DNA of 64,000 nt from an uncultured Mollicutes bacterium (GTDB lineage Bacteria; Bacillota_I; Bacilli_A; ML615J-28; CAG-313): NCBI GenBank assembly GCA_900539265.1, contig UQBM01000001.1, forward strand, positions 1 through 64,000, given 5' to 3'. Numbering within the stretch: the stretch's first letter is position 1; every line of letters begins with the position of its first letter. The notes beneath the pieces are model-generated. The model ran no database searches, had not been told where the DNA came from, and was given only the letters and a program-made list of their open reading frames with translations. This document shows, piece by piece, positions 16,695 to 25,942 of the stretch. Both the position numbers and the translations under genes were made by a program.

Positions 16695-18129
16695 TATTTG
16701 GTCGCTTTTATTATTAGGTGGAATGTTATTTGCAAGTATGTTAATTGCTCATATTTTAAAAAAGAATATTACTTTTTTACAAAAATCATTGATTCCTGCA
16801 TCAGTTTTAGGAGGAATTATAATTTTGATATTTACAACTATTTATAAATTGATTACTAAAAATACTTTTTTTGAGTTAGCAATCTTTTCTATAACGCAAG
16901 AAGTTAATAATGTCAATATTACCTCAATGTCGGGAAGTAGTATTTTAGAAACAATTACTTATCATTGTCTTGCTATTGGATTTATATGTATGGCTCTTAG
17001 AGATGGAAAGAAGGACAAAGGGAAAAAAAGAGCAACTGAGATTTTTAATACTGGAGTTACAACTGTTAGTACCTATTTAATACAAGCAGTCCTAGGTTTA
17101 ATTGTGACAATGATTGCGGTAAACTATATTTCGGGTTTAAATGCTGCTGGTGGAATTATTCTTGCTCTTGGATATGGGCAAGGTACTGGACAAGCTTTAA
17201 ATTATGGTATTATATATGAAAATACTTATGGTTTTGTCGGTGGCGCTAATTTTGGATTAGCAATAGCAGCTTTAGGTTTTTTATCTGCTAGTATTGGTGG
17301 AGTTATTTATCTAAATTATTTAAGAAGAAAAGGTAAGATAAAAGTTCAAATTAGTGAAAATAGTGAAGAAATGAATTTGGAAAAAATTCAAGGAAAAAAT
17401 GAAATTCCTCTAAATAGTTCAATAGATAAATTAACCATTCAAATTGCTATTGTGGTATGTATATATATTGTATCGTATTTTATTATGAAGTTATTGGGTG
17501 ATATTGTTGGTGAAGGACTTCGTGCGACTATATATGGTTTTAATTTTTTAATTGGCACTTTACTAGCGGTAGGATTTAAAGGAATTCTAAAATTACTTAG
17601 AAATAAAAATATTGTAAAAAAAGACTATATAAATGATTTTATGATGAATCGTGTTGGAGGGGTTGCTTTTGATGTTATGATTGTAGCAGGAATTGCTGTA
17701 ATTGATTTAGATGTTATTAAAGATTATTGGTTGATTCTTATTATTATGGGATTAATTGGTGCTTTTGCTACATTTTATTACATTTACTTTGTATCTAAAG
17801 TTTTATTTAAAGACTATAAATATGAACAATTTTTTGCAATGTATGGGATGCTTACAGGAACAGCTAGTACCGGTATAATTTTACTTCGAGAAATTGATCC
17901 TAACTTTGAAACACCAGCTTCTAATAATCTAGTTTATCAAAATTTGCCAGCAATCGTTTTTGGCTTACCAATTATGTTTTTAGCATCGTTTGCTCCACAG
18001 GGAATTAAACAAACATATATAACTTTTGGTTTAATTGTCCTTTTTCTTATCATTTTATTATTTATTTTATTTAGAGAGCAAATTTTTAAAAAAGGGAAAA
18101 AACGGATAAATAAAAATAAACAGGTTTAA
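16672..18129 (+). CDS. GltS-family sodium/glutamate symporter-like permease
   Basis: This 485-residue protein has about a dozen membrane segments in two halves, with the glycine-rich hairpins GYGQGTGQALNYG and GMLTGTASTG that typify the Na+/glutamate symporter family. It starts at ATG 16672 behind GGAG, inside the end of the acyltransferase gene. The real substrate is unknown; some divergent GltS relatives move other anions. It ends in a palindromic terminator shared with lrgB. Confidence 0.85.
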   Translation: MTSFWDSNIWSLLLLGGMLFASMLIAHILKKNITFLQKSLIPASVLGGIIILIFTTIYKLITKNTFFELAIFSITQEVNNVNITSMSGSSILETITYHCLAIGFICMALRDGKKDKGKKRATEIFNTGVTTVSTYLIQAVLGLIVTMIAVNYISGLNAAGGIILALGYGQGTGQALNYGIIYENTYGFVGGANFGLAIAALGFLSASIGGVIYLNYLRRKGKIKVQISENSEEMNLEKIQGKNEIPLNSSIDKLTIQIAIVVCIYIVSYFIMKLLGDIVGEGLRATIYGFNFLIGTLLAVGFKGILKLLRNKNIVKKDYINDFMMNRVGGVAFDVMIVAGIAVIDLDVIKDYWLILIIMGLIGAFATFYYIYFVSKVLFKDYKYEQFFAMYGMLTGTASTGIILLREIDPNFETPASNNLVYQNLPAIVFGLPIMFLASFAPQGIKQTYITFGLIVLFLIILLFILFREQIFKKGKKRINKNKQV

Positions 18130-18148
18130 ACCTGTTTATTTTTTATAA
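18112..18148. terminator. Bidirectional terminator
   Basis: AAAAATAAACAGGTTTAAACCTGTTTATTTTT is a perfect palindrome spanning both convergent stop codons. Confidence 0.85.
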
Positions 18149-18820
18149 GAATAGTGAAACAATTACTGTTACAATACCTGATGTCACAATTGCTACAGAT
18201 GAAATAGCTCCTGCTCTAGCACTAATTTCAACAGCTTTTGAGGTTCCAACCGCATGTGATGTACCACCTAATGACATTCCAACTGTAGGTGAACGTTTAA
18301 TGTGAAATAATTTTAAAATTAAAGGTCCAAATAAAGCTCCCATAATTCCAGTTAAAATAACAGCTGAGACAGTAATTCCTTTAATACCACCAAGTTTTTC
18401 AGAAATTTCTAAAGCAATAGGAGTTGTAACGGATTTTGGTATCATTGACATTATAATTTCTTGATCCAAATTAAGCATTTTACCAAATAATAAAACACTT
18501 CCAATACTTACTATAGCACCAATAATAGTTCCTACAACAATAGGTAAGAAATAATGCTTAACAATTTGAATTCGGTTAAAAACAGGAATTGCAAGACATA
18601 CTGTAAGAGGTGATAAAAAAACATTAATTATTGATAAACTATCAGTATAACTATCTACACTAAATTTAGTAATTAATAAATATAAAATAATAACAATACT
18701 TGTCAAGAGTAAAGGATTCAATAAAGCAAATTTAAATCTACTATAAATCATACTAAAAATTGTATAAATAAAAAGTGTCAAAAAGATATAAAATAAAGGA
18801 CTACAAAACAGACTACTCAT
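18143..18820 (-). CDS. lrgB: LrgB-family membrane protein
   Basis: This 225-residue protein has several membrane segments and the family signature MIPKSVTTPIALEISEKLGG, followed by SLGGTSHAVGTSKA. LrgB/CidB partners of the small LrgA/CidA proteins affect murein hydrolase activity and transport of pyruvate or glycolate. It overlaps the upstream lrgA-like gene by eight bases. Confidence 0.93.
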   Translation of the reverse strand: MSSLFCSPLFYIFLTLFIYTIFSMIYSRFKFALLNPLLLTSIVIILYLLITKFSVDSYTDSLSIINVFLSPLTVCLAIPVFNRIQIVKHYFLPIVVGTIIGAIVSIGSVLLFGKMLNLDQEIIMSMIPKSVTTPIALEISEKLGGIKGITVSAVILTGIMGALFGPLILKLFHIKRSPTVGMSLGGTSHAVGTSKAVEISARAGAISSVAIVTSGIVTVIVSLFL

Positions 18821-19208
18821 GACTATGTGCCCTATCTTTTTGAATTTTTTCTTGAATTAGTAAAGTAAAATGAACTGATAATGAAATGGCACAAAAGGTA
18901 GTTAAAAAACTAATCATACAAAGTAATAACATTTTCCAAATATTAGGGGCAATAATATCGAAATAACTCATAATAGATACAGCAGCAGGAATAAAGAAAA
19001 AGCCCATATTATCAACAAAAAAAGAACCTACACTTGCGATTGTATCTATTTTAATAATTTTAAAATTTAGAAATAAAAATAAAATAATCATTCCAATTAA
19101 TGATCCAGGAAAGAAAAAATTGAGAATCAATTTTGATAAAACCCAAGATATGATCTCACCTAATAAAGAAAAGCCTATAATTATTGCTACTTGTTTAAAT
19201 ATCTTCAT
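18813..19208 (-). CDS. lrgA: CidA/LrgA-family holin-like protein
   Basis: This 131-residue four-helix membrane protein has the family segment FFPGSLIGMIILFLFL and VDNMGFFFIPAAVSIM. It is the first gene of a two-gene minus-strand operon and is followed by LrgB. ATG 19208 lies behind AAGGAGATT. Such pairs act in overflow metabolism, stationary-phase lysis or carboxylate export; which applies here is not visible. Confidence 0.92.
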   Translation of the reverse strand: MKIFKQVAIIIGFSLLGEIISWVLSKLILNFFFPGSLIGMIILFLFLNFKIIKIDTIASVGSFFVDNMGFFFIPAAVSIMSYFDIIAPNIWKMLLLCMISFLTTFCAISLSVHFTLLIQEKIQKDRAHSHE

Positions 19209-19282
19209 AAAATAATCTCCTTATAAGTAATATATCATAAAATAATTCAAAGTTAATTATTATTACCTATGAAAATGTTTAC

Positions 19283-19999
19283 TTACTTTTTATCAAAAAG
19301 TCCACATAGTGATAAAATTACTTGAGAGGGATGATAGAAAATCCATGATAAATTAATTTGAAAATTAGCAATAAAATAGATAATATTGTTTTGTTTTATA
19401 TCAATAATATCAATGATATTGTAACAACCCACACACAAATCACAAAGAATAAATAAAAATAGACCAAAAGGCAACAAAATATTAGATTTAAAGACCAAAA
19501 TACTTTCAACAAAATTAAATAATAAAAAAGCAAAATATTCTAATGCTAAAAAAACTAATAAATCAACGATTTTCATAAAAGTAAATAATCCAAGAATAGC
19601 AATAAAAATTACAATTCTTATTATAAAAATAATATTATGTGTTTTATTTAATTTAAAATGAATGAGTGACAAAATATATAAATAATAAAAGATTTGTACT
19701 ATTATAAAAGAACTTAAGGCAATAAGATAATAGTCATCAAGCAAAACCAAAAAAGTATCAGAAATTAGGGTAAATAGTTGTGCAAAAACAATCAAATATG
19801 TATACTTGACCCTATATTTTAAAAATATAGTAGTACTAACTATAAGACCAAAAATGATAACACTGTAACATCCTAAATGATAGACAAAAATATTTGTTGT
19901 ATAAAGTAAAAGATAAAATATAAATTGTAATAAAATATATAAATAAAATAAAAAGATTGTAGGTGTTTTTTTTATTTGGTCAAAAATCATATAAATCAC
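19283..19999 (-). CDS. YhhN/TMEM86 (lysoplasmalogenase)-like membrane protein
   Basis: This 238-residue protein has about eight membrane helices. Paired acidic motifs in helices (LISDTFLVLLDDYY and LFILCDLCVGCYN) and a late W-x-FYHPSQVIL segment match the YhhN family, whose animal members hydrolyse lysoplasmalogen. The bacterial substrate is untested. The gene is monocistronic, upstream of and divergent from the GDPD gene. Confidence 0.6.
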   Translation of the reverse strand: MIYMIFDQIKKTPTIFLFYLYILLQFIFYLLLYTTNIFVYHLGCYSVIIFGLIVSTTIFLKYRVKYTYLIVFAQLFTLISDTFLVLLDDYYLIALSSFIIVQIFYYLYILSLIHFKLNKTHNIIFIIRIVIFIAILGLFTFMKIVDLLVFLALEYFAFLLFNFVESILVFKSNILLPFGLFLFILCDLCVGCYNIIDIIDIKQNNIIYFIANFQINLSWIFYHPSQVILSLCGLFDKK

Positions 20000-20096
20000 C
20001 TCTTATTTATTATAACACAAAATATAATAATAAGAAAAAAATATTTGCATTTTTTACCATCTTATGGTATAATAAATTTCTAAGACTAGAAAGGAT

Positions 20097-20795
20097 ATGA
20101 TGATAATGAAAATGATTGCTCATCGTGGTTATTCTAAATATGAATTAGAAAATACAAAAGAAGCCTTTTTAGCTGCAGCTAATAGGAGTTATTTTGGTAT
20201 TGAAACAGATATTACTTTATTAAAGGATCGATCAATGGTTCTATTTCACGATGATGATTTAAAAAGATTAGCAAATAGTGATAATCTTATACGTAATATG
20301 AATTTTAAGGAGGCAATGAGGGTTGAATTAATTGCTCAAGGCACCTATCATACATATAATTATCATATTGCAACTCCATTAGAATATTTACGAATATGTA
20401 AACATTATAATAAATATCCAGTTATTGAACTTAAATGGGGATTTGATAATGAAGCTGTTGATAAATTAATGGAGTTATTATTAGAAGAAGATATGTTTGA
20501 TAAAAGTATGATTATTTGTTATACGATGAGTACAATTCTTTATCTCAAAGAAAAATATCCAGAATATCATACTCAGTTTTTATTAGGCTTTTTATATAGT
20601 GAAAAAATTATTGAACAATGTTTAAAAGAAAATTTAAATATTGATTTAAGATATGATTTAATTACAAAGGAATTAGTAGATAAATTTCATGCTAAAGGTC
20701 TAGAAGTAAATGCTTGGACCGTTGATACTAAAGAAATCTATGATAAGATGGTCGAATATGGAGTAGATTATATTACGACCAATATTTTAGAATAA
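20097..20795 (+). CDS. Glycerophosphodiester phosphodiesterase
   Basis: This 232-residue TIM-barrel enzyme hydrolyses glycerophosphodiesters to glycerol 3-phosphate and an alcohol. Catalytic markers are AHRGYSKYELENT, GIETDITLLKD and LFHDDDL. No signal peptide is present, so it is a cytoplasmic UgpQ-like form. Several in-frame ATGs lie at 20097, 20100 and 20106; the AAAGG site suits the second or third best, so the first residues are uncertain. Confidence 0.92.
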   Translation: MMIMKMIAHRGYSKYELENTKEAFLAAANRSYFGIETDITLLKDRSMVLFHDDDLKRLANSDNLIRNMNFKEAMRVELIAQGTYHTYNYHIATPLEYLRICKHYNKYPVIELKWGFDNEAVDKLMELLLEEDMFDKSMIICYTMSTILYLKEKYPEYHTQFLLGFLYSEKIIEQCLKENLNIDLRYDLITKELVDKFHAKGLEVNAWTVDTKEIYDKMVEYGVDYITTNILE

Positions 20796-20833
20796 ATATA
20801 ATAGGATAAATAATATTATAAGGAGATTATAAA

Positions 20834-22081
20834 ATGGGTTTTGTTAGAATTCCGGTTAAGGGAATGAATGATTTTTTACCAAATGAAATGTTATTAAGAG
20901 AGTATGTTATAAAAGAAATAAAAGATACTTATACAAAATTTGGATTTAATATTATTGAAACCCCATGTTTAGAACATATTGAAAACTTGTGTTCTAAACA
21001 AGGAGGGGAAAATGAAAAACTAATTTTTAAGGTTTTAAAAAGAGGAGATAAATTAGATTATAGTAATGCAAAAGATGAAAATGATTTAGTTGATATGGGA
21101 TTAAGATATGATTTAACTGTTCCTTTATCTAGATATTATGCAAATAATATGGCAAAACTTTCCTCCCCATTTAAAGCCTTGCAAATTGGTAATGTATGGC
21201 GAGCCGAAAGACCCCAAAAAGGAAGATTTCGTCAGTTTATTCAATGTGATATTGATATTTTAGGTGAAAAAACAAACATTGCAGAAATAGAACTCGTTTT
21301 AGCAACCACAACTTTACTTACTAAAATTGGTTTTAATAATTTTAAAGTTCGCATTAATGACCGAAGAATTTTAAAGATGATGGCAGATTATTGTGGGTTT
21401 CCTAGTGAAGATAGTGATAAAATTTTTATCATTTTAGATAAAATTGATAAAATTGGTAAAGAGGGCGTTTTGAAAGAATTGATAAATGCTGGGTATAATA
21501 AAAATTCTGTTTATACATATATGGAGTTATTTGATGAAAAACTATTAGGTTCTAATGCAAAAAATTATTTTTCTAAAATAGGAATTAGTTGTGTTGATGA
21601 GAATATTATGAATAATTTAGATCAGATAATTGATACCGTACAAAGTGTTGCTAATCATAAATTTGAGGTTTTGTTTGACCCTACTCTTGTTAGAGGAATG
21701 TCATACTATACAGGACCGATTTTTGAAATAGAAATGATGGAACTTTCAAGTAGTGTAGCAGGAGGAGGTAGATATGATAGTATGATTGAAAAATATGCTA
21801 GCATAAGTGTTCCTGCTTGTGGATTTTCAATTGGTTTTGAAAGAATTATTGCGATATTAAAAGAAAAAAATCATAATCTTTTATTAAATACTAAGAAAAA
21901 GGTGGCTTTTGTTATAGATAAAAATATTTCGAAAGATGAACTTACAAAAGTTTTTAAAGAAGTAGCTATTTTAAGAGAAGAGCAAAATATAATAGCTTTA
22001 GTTGTCTATAAGAGTAAGAATTTCAAATTTCAAAAAGATAAACTGATAGAAGATGGTTTTGAGGAAATAATATTTAGATAA
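20834..22081 (+). CDS. hisS: Histidyl-tRNA synthetase
   Basis: This 415-residue class II synthetase charges tRNA-His. It has motif 2 (RAERPQKGRFRQF) and the His-specific segments LVRGMSYYTGPIFE and GGGRYDSMI, plus an anticodon-binding C-terminus. ATG 20834 follows AAGGAGATT. Thirty-eight bases separate it from the GDPD gene, and one base separates its stop from the next gene, so the three are probably one transcript. Confidence 0.96.
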   Translation: MGFVRIPVKGMNDFLPNEMLLREYVIKEIKDTYTKFGFNIIETPCLEHIENLCSKQGGENEKLIFKVLKRGDKLDYSNAKDENDLVDMGLRYDLTVPLSRYYANNMAKLSSPFKALQIGNVWRAERPQKGRFRQFIQCDIDILGEKTNIAEIELVLATTTLLTKIGFNNFKVRINDRRILKMMADYCGFPSEDSDKIFIILDKIDKIGKEGVLKELINAGYNKNSVYTYMELFDEKLLGSNAKNYFSKIGISCVDENIMNNLDQIIDTVQSVANHKFEVLFDPTLVRGMSYYTGPIFEIEMMELSSSVAGGGRYDSMIEKYASISVPACGFSIGFERIIAILKEKNHNLLLNTKKKVAFVIDKNISKDELTKVFKEVAILREEQNIIALVVYKSKNFKFQKDKLIEDGFEEIIFR

Positions 22082-22082
22082 T

Positions 22083-23177
22083 ATGAAAAAACGCATAATT
22101 ATTTCATGTTTTAGTATGTTAGGCGTGTTAGTTATTATTGTATTATCATATGTAATATATATATCTTGTCAATATTATCGAATTGAAGATAATAAAATAT
22201 ATACAGATGAAATAGATAATAATAAACAAGAAACAGTAGTAGTGGGTAAGGAATATTCAATAACTACTTATAATATTGGCTTTGGAGCTTATAATCATGA
22301 TTTTTCCTTTTTTATGGATCAAGGTAAAATGCTAAATGGTAAAACAGTTAAAGGGAAACAGTCTAAAGCTGCATCAAAAGATATTGTATTAACGAATACA
22401 AGAGGTGCTATCAAAGAAATAACTAATTTGAATCCAGATTTTGCTTTTTTTCAAGAAGTTGATACTAATTCTACAAGAAGTTTTAGGGTAAATCAATTTA
22501 AAATGCTTCAGGAATCACTTACTAAAATGGCTAGTGTTCATATATCTAATTTTCATTCTGCTTATTTATTTTATCCCATTTTAGATCCACATGGACTTGT
22601 AAATAGCGGTATTGCAACTTTTTCAAAATATAAAATAGATAAAGTAATTCGAAAGTCTTTAGAAATAACAGATGCTTTTCCTAGCAAGTTTTTTGATTTA
22701 GATCGTTGTTTTAGCGCAAGTTATCTTAAGACTAATCATGATAACTATTTAGTTATTGTTAATGTTCACTTATCAGCATATGATGAAGGTGGCATTTATC
22801 GAAAAAAACAATTACAACAACTTAATTCTTTTTTAGAAACTGAATATCAAAAAGGTAACTATGTTGTTTGTGGTGGTGATTTTAATCATGATATTGCTAA
22901 TAGTATGAATTTATTTGAGACTAAACAAGAAAAACCAGAATGGGTGTATGTTTTAAATAATGATGATTTAAATGAAAACTTTAATTTCGCGACAAACAAT
23001 AATATTCCAACTTGTAGAAGTACAGATATACCTTATGAAAAGAATGTAAATTATACTGTTGTTTTAGATGGGTTTATTGTTTCTAAGAATATAGATGTTA
23101 GAATGATTGAGAATATTGATACAAATTTTGAATATAGTGATCATAATCCTGTATATATGAAATTTGTTTTAAAATAG
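22083..23177 (+). CDS. Membrane-anchored endonuclease/exonuclease/phosphatase-family protein
   Basis: This 364-residue protein has an N-terminal membrane anchor (residues 5-30) and an external EEP domain with FFQEVD (metal-binding Glu), GGDFNHD and the closing SDHNPVYMKF. Family members include DNases, sphingomyelinases and inositol-phosphate phosphatases; the secreted topology suggests nutrient scavenging. It follows hisS by one base, an unusual partner. Confidence 0.85.
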   Translation: MKKRIIISCFSMLGVLVIIVLSYVIYISCQYYRIEDNKIYTDEIDNNKQETVVVGKEYSITTYNIGFGAYNHDFSFFMDQGKMLNGKTVKGKQSKAASKDIVLTNTRGAIKEITNLNPDFAFFQEVDTNSTRSFRVNQFKMLQESLTKMASVHISNFHSAYLFYPILDPHGLVNSGIATFSKYKIDKVIRKSLEITDAFPSKFFDLDRCFSASYLKTNHDNYLVIVNVHLSAYDEGGIYRKKQLQQLNSFLETEYQKGNYVVCGGDFNHDIANSMNLFETKQEKPEWVYVLNNDDLNENFNFATNNNIPTCRSTDIPYEKNVNYTVVLDGFIVSKNIDVRMIENIDTNFEYSDHNPVYMKFVLK

Positions 23178-23243
23178 TTTTTATAATTAAAGGTATTAAA
23201 TTTTTAAAATAACAAATAATATAAATAATTTAAGGAGGTTAAT

Positions 23244-23987
23244 ATGAAAAAAATTAGAAATTTATTATTATTTGTTTGTTTATTAATAAGCCTTGGACTT
23301 TTTACTAGTTGTAAGAAAAAGGTTGAAACTAGTGGAACTGGTTATGGAATAGTTCACAAAAATTACGTAGGGGTTGCTAGCATAAAGGTAAAAGATGAAA
23401 AAGTGACCAGTTTATCTTTTGAAGAAGTATATCTTCCTGAAAACTGGGCACAAGTTAGTGATAGTATTGATGAAAATTTATATTTTAAGGCGACTGGTTC
23501 TCATGGTGAAGTAACGCTAGCAAAATATTTAGTAATTGGGGATAAAAACTTTACAGGAAGTGTTGATAGTAATAATGCACCAGTATATAGTGCAGATGGT
23601 ATTACTGATTTAAAAACTTGGATAAATACTAGTGAAGAAAATGCAAAATGGTATGCAACTAATGTTTTAGATGGTAAGGCTAAAGTTAGTGATGCACAGT
23701 TTAAAGATGTAACATTTGATTATTATGGTAAAACAACTGGTTTTACGAAGTCTACAACTAATTATTGGCCAGCAGGTAGTGTTGGACTTGGTTGGAAAAA
23801 GAATATGGAAGAACTTGCAAATACACTGATTGGTAGTAAAATGAATTTTGATGAAACTAAAATAGTATTAGATGAGAATAGTAAAACTTGGAAATTTGAT
23901 CAAATTCAGTCTAAAGCAACATTAACTGATGCCAAAGATTACTATCAAGTTGCTAAAAGAGCCTATAATTCGGCAATTCAAAAATAA
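23244..23987 (+). CDS. Lipoprotein of unknown function
   Basis: This 247-residue protein has a clear lipobox (LGLFTSCKK). The mature part is rich in short beta-prone stretches (GYGIVHKNYVGVASIKVKDEKV). That pattern recalls FMN-binding or PplA-like extracellular lipoproteins, which accept electrons outside the cell, but the flavinylation Ser/Thr motif is not clear. ATG 23244 follows AAGGAGG. It is a single gene. Confidence 0.55.
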   Translation: MKKIRNLLLFVCLLISLGLFTSCKKKVETSGTGYGIVHKNYVGVASIKVKDEKVTSLSFEEVYLPENWAQVSDSIDENLYFKATGSHGEVTLAKYLVIGDKNFTGSVDSNNAPVYSADGITDLKTWINTSEENAKWYATNVLDGKAKVSDAQFKDVTFDYYGKTTGFTKSTTNYWPAGSVGLGWKKNMEELANTLIGSKMNFDETKIVLDENSKTWKFDQIQSKATLTDAKDYYQVAKRAYNSAIQK

Positions 23988-24078
23988 TTTTTAATGCCTA
24001 GAAATGGTCATTTTTTTAAAAATAAAAATATTTTTAATTTAATACTAAAAATTAACAAAATTCGACTTAACAGTTATG

Positions 24079-24138
24079 TATAATATAAATGCTTCTGATA
24101 TTTGCTTGGGGGGGAAAATATTTGAAGCTCTTTTTTTT
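24079..24138 (+). terminator. Terminator hairpin with a seven-G loop, preceded by a -10-like TATAAT
   Basis: GCTTC-TG-ATATTT (24091) pairs with AAATAT-TT-GAAGC (ending 24128), followed by eight T. The loop is GCTTGGGGGGGA. TATAAT lies at 24079-24084, so the hairpin could be a very short separate transcript or simply the terminator of the lipoprotein gene. Confidence 0.65.
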
Positions 24139-24226
24139 GTAAAAAATAAAACCTTTTCTCATATATAAATGTTGCATTATTTTGTAAAAGTGATATAATA
24201 TTATCGATTAGAAAGAAGGAATTAAA

Positions 24227-24559
24227 ATGAAATTATTTGTAACAGTATTAGTTGATGGTGAATATATGCCTAAAATATTGAAAAAATTATCTGATAATCA
24301 TTTTCATGGTAGTGTTATGCCAACTCTTAGTATTAAAAAGGCACTTTTAACCAATAACATAGAACCTGTACCAATGTTTGGTGGTATTAGTAAGGTTATT
24401 GAATATGACCATTCACCAAGACCTATGGTATTTGTTGTTGTAAAACATGATGATGAAGTAAAAAAATTAGCTAGTCTTATAAACGAGGCCACTGGTGGTA
24501 TTAAGGATAAAGGTTTCATGTATTCACTACCTATAGATTTTTTAGAAGGTATTGAGTAA
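24227..24559 (+). CDS. PII-like signalling protein
   Basis: This 110-residue protein has the PII ferredoxin-like pattern: an MKLFVTVLVDG opening strand, a Gly-rich central loop (MPTLSIKK to VPMFGGISK) and the closing IINEATGG-type segment before KGFMYSLPIDFLEG. PII-like proteins bind small ligands and gate partner proteins. The antiporter gene starts one base after the stop, so the antiporter is the likely target, as with other PII-like/transporter pairs. The ligand is unknown. Confidence 0.7.
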   Translation: MKLFVTVLVDGEYMPKILKKLSDNHFHGSVMPTLSIKKALLTNNIEPVPMFGGISKVIEYDHSPRPMVFVVVKHDDEVKKLASLINEATGGIKDKGFMYSLPIDFLEGIE

Positions 24560-24560
24560 T

Positions 24561-25826
24561 ATGACAATTATTTTAAGTATTGCAATCGCTCTTGTGGCAG
24601 GACTCATTTCTACTAGAATTGTTAAATTATTACATTTGCCTAATGTTACGGGTTATCTTGTAATAGGATTAATTATTGGACCATATTGTTTAAAACTCTT
24701 AAATGAAGATACTGTTAAGAATTTATCAATAATAGTAACGACTGCTTTAGGTTTTATTGCTTTTTCAATCGGTGGGGAATTTAAAATATCAAGTTTAAAA
24801 AAACTTGGTAAAAGTATTTTTACAATTACTTTTGCTCAAAGTTTTATGGCATTAATTTTAGTTGATATTTCTATTATTTTAGTTTTTATTTGCATGCAAA
24901 AGTATAATCAAGGCAATCTTGCATTAGCACTAGTATTAGGGGCAATTGCCACTGCTACTGCGCCTGCTGCAACCTTAATGGTTGTAAGACAATATAAAGC
25001 AAAGGGTGTTGTAACTGATACCTTACTTCCAGTAGTTGCTTTAGATGATGCCTTTGGTCTTATGTTTTTTTCTGTTTCTTTTGCGATTGCTAAAGTATTT
25101 GCAACAGGTGATAAAATTACAGTTATGAATATTTTAGTATATCCCCTTGCTGAAATAGTTTGTTCTCTTGTAATTGGTTTTGCAATAGGTAGTTTACTAG
25201 CCTTGTCAATGAAGTGGTTTAAATCAAGGGCTAATAGGTTGATTTTAATGATTACAGCGGTTTTATTAGGTGTAGGATTATGTGAATTGTTTGAAAACTT
25301 TCCATTTAGTTTATCATCACTACTAGTTTGTATGATGATTGGTGCTGCTTTTTGTAATTTTAATCAAGGCGCTTTGGGAATTATGGATGGATGTGAAAAA
25401 TGGACACCACCACTGTTTATGTTATTTTTTATTTTGTCCAGTGCAGAACTAGACATAACTTTACTTGCTTCAATTGGTATTGTTGGAATCGTATATTTAG
25501 TATCAAGAAGTATTGGTAAATATTTTGGTTCTTATTTTGGTGCTAAGATTGTTCATGCTGATGATAATGTAAAAAAATATTTAGGTTTTGCATTATTGCC
25601 ACAAGCTGGTGTTGCTATTGGTATGGCTCAAATGGTTTCAAATAAATTTTCAGTTATTAATCCTGATATTGCTAAACAAGTTGTAACCATTGTTCTTTGT
25701 GCTACTTTAATATATGAATTGTTTGGTCCTATTTTAACTAAGGTGGCTTTAACAAAAGCGGGAGAAATCCAAGTGGAACCAAAGAAGTTAAAACAAAAAA
25801 AAGAAGATGTGATAATTACAAATTAA
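24561..25826 (+). CDS. CPA2-type cation/proton antiporter
   Basis: This 421-residue protein has about twelve membrane segments. Family marks are LVAGLISTRIVKLLHLPNVTGYL, GAIATATAPAATLMV and the paired acids of the exchange site in VVALDDAFGLM. ATG 24561 lies one base after the PII-like stop; an in-frame TTG at 24552 is inside that gene and less likely. It probably exchanges Na+ or K+ for H+ under control of the PII-like protein. Confidence 0.9.
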   Translation: MTIILSIAIALVAGLISTRIVKLLHLPNVTGYLVIGLIIGPYCLKLLNEDTVKNLSIIVTTALGFIAFSIGGEFKISSLKKLGKSIFTITFAQSFMALILVDISIILVFICMQKYNQGNLALALVLGAIATATAPAATLMVVRQYKAKGVVTDTLLPVVALDDAFGLMFFSVSFAIAKVFATGDKITVMNILVYPLAEIVCSLVIGFAIGSLLALSMKWFKSRANRLILMITAVLLGVGLCELFENFPFSLSSLLVCMMIGAAFCNFNQGALGIMDGCEKWTPPLFMLFFILSSAELDITLLASIGIVGIVYLVSRSIGKYFGSYFGAKIVHADDNVKKYLGFALLPQAGVAIGMAQMVSNKFSVINPDIAKQVVTIVLCATLIYELFGPILTKVALTKAGEIQVEPKKLKQKKEDVIITN

Positions 25827-25869
25827 TAAAAACTGTCAGATGACAAGATGTCATTTGACAATTTTTATT
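25825..25869 (+). terminator. Intrinsic terminator of the antiporter operon
   Basis: AATAAAAACTGTCA pairs with TGACAATTTTTATT, enclosing an inner GATGACA/TGTCATT stem. Confidence 0.85.
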
Positions 25870-25942
25870 AAAATTATAGAAAAAAGATTGATGATATGAT
25901 ACAATATACAAAAATTATTATAAAGGAGAAAAAATCATAAAT

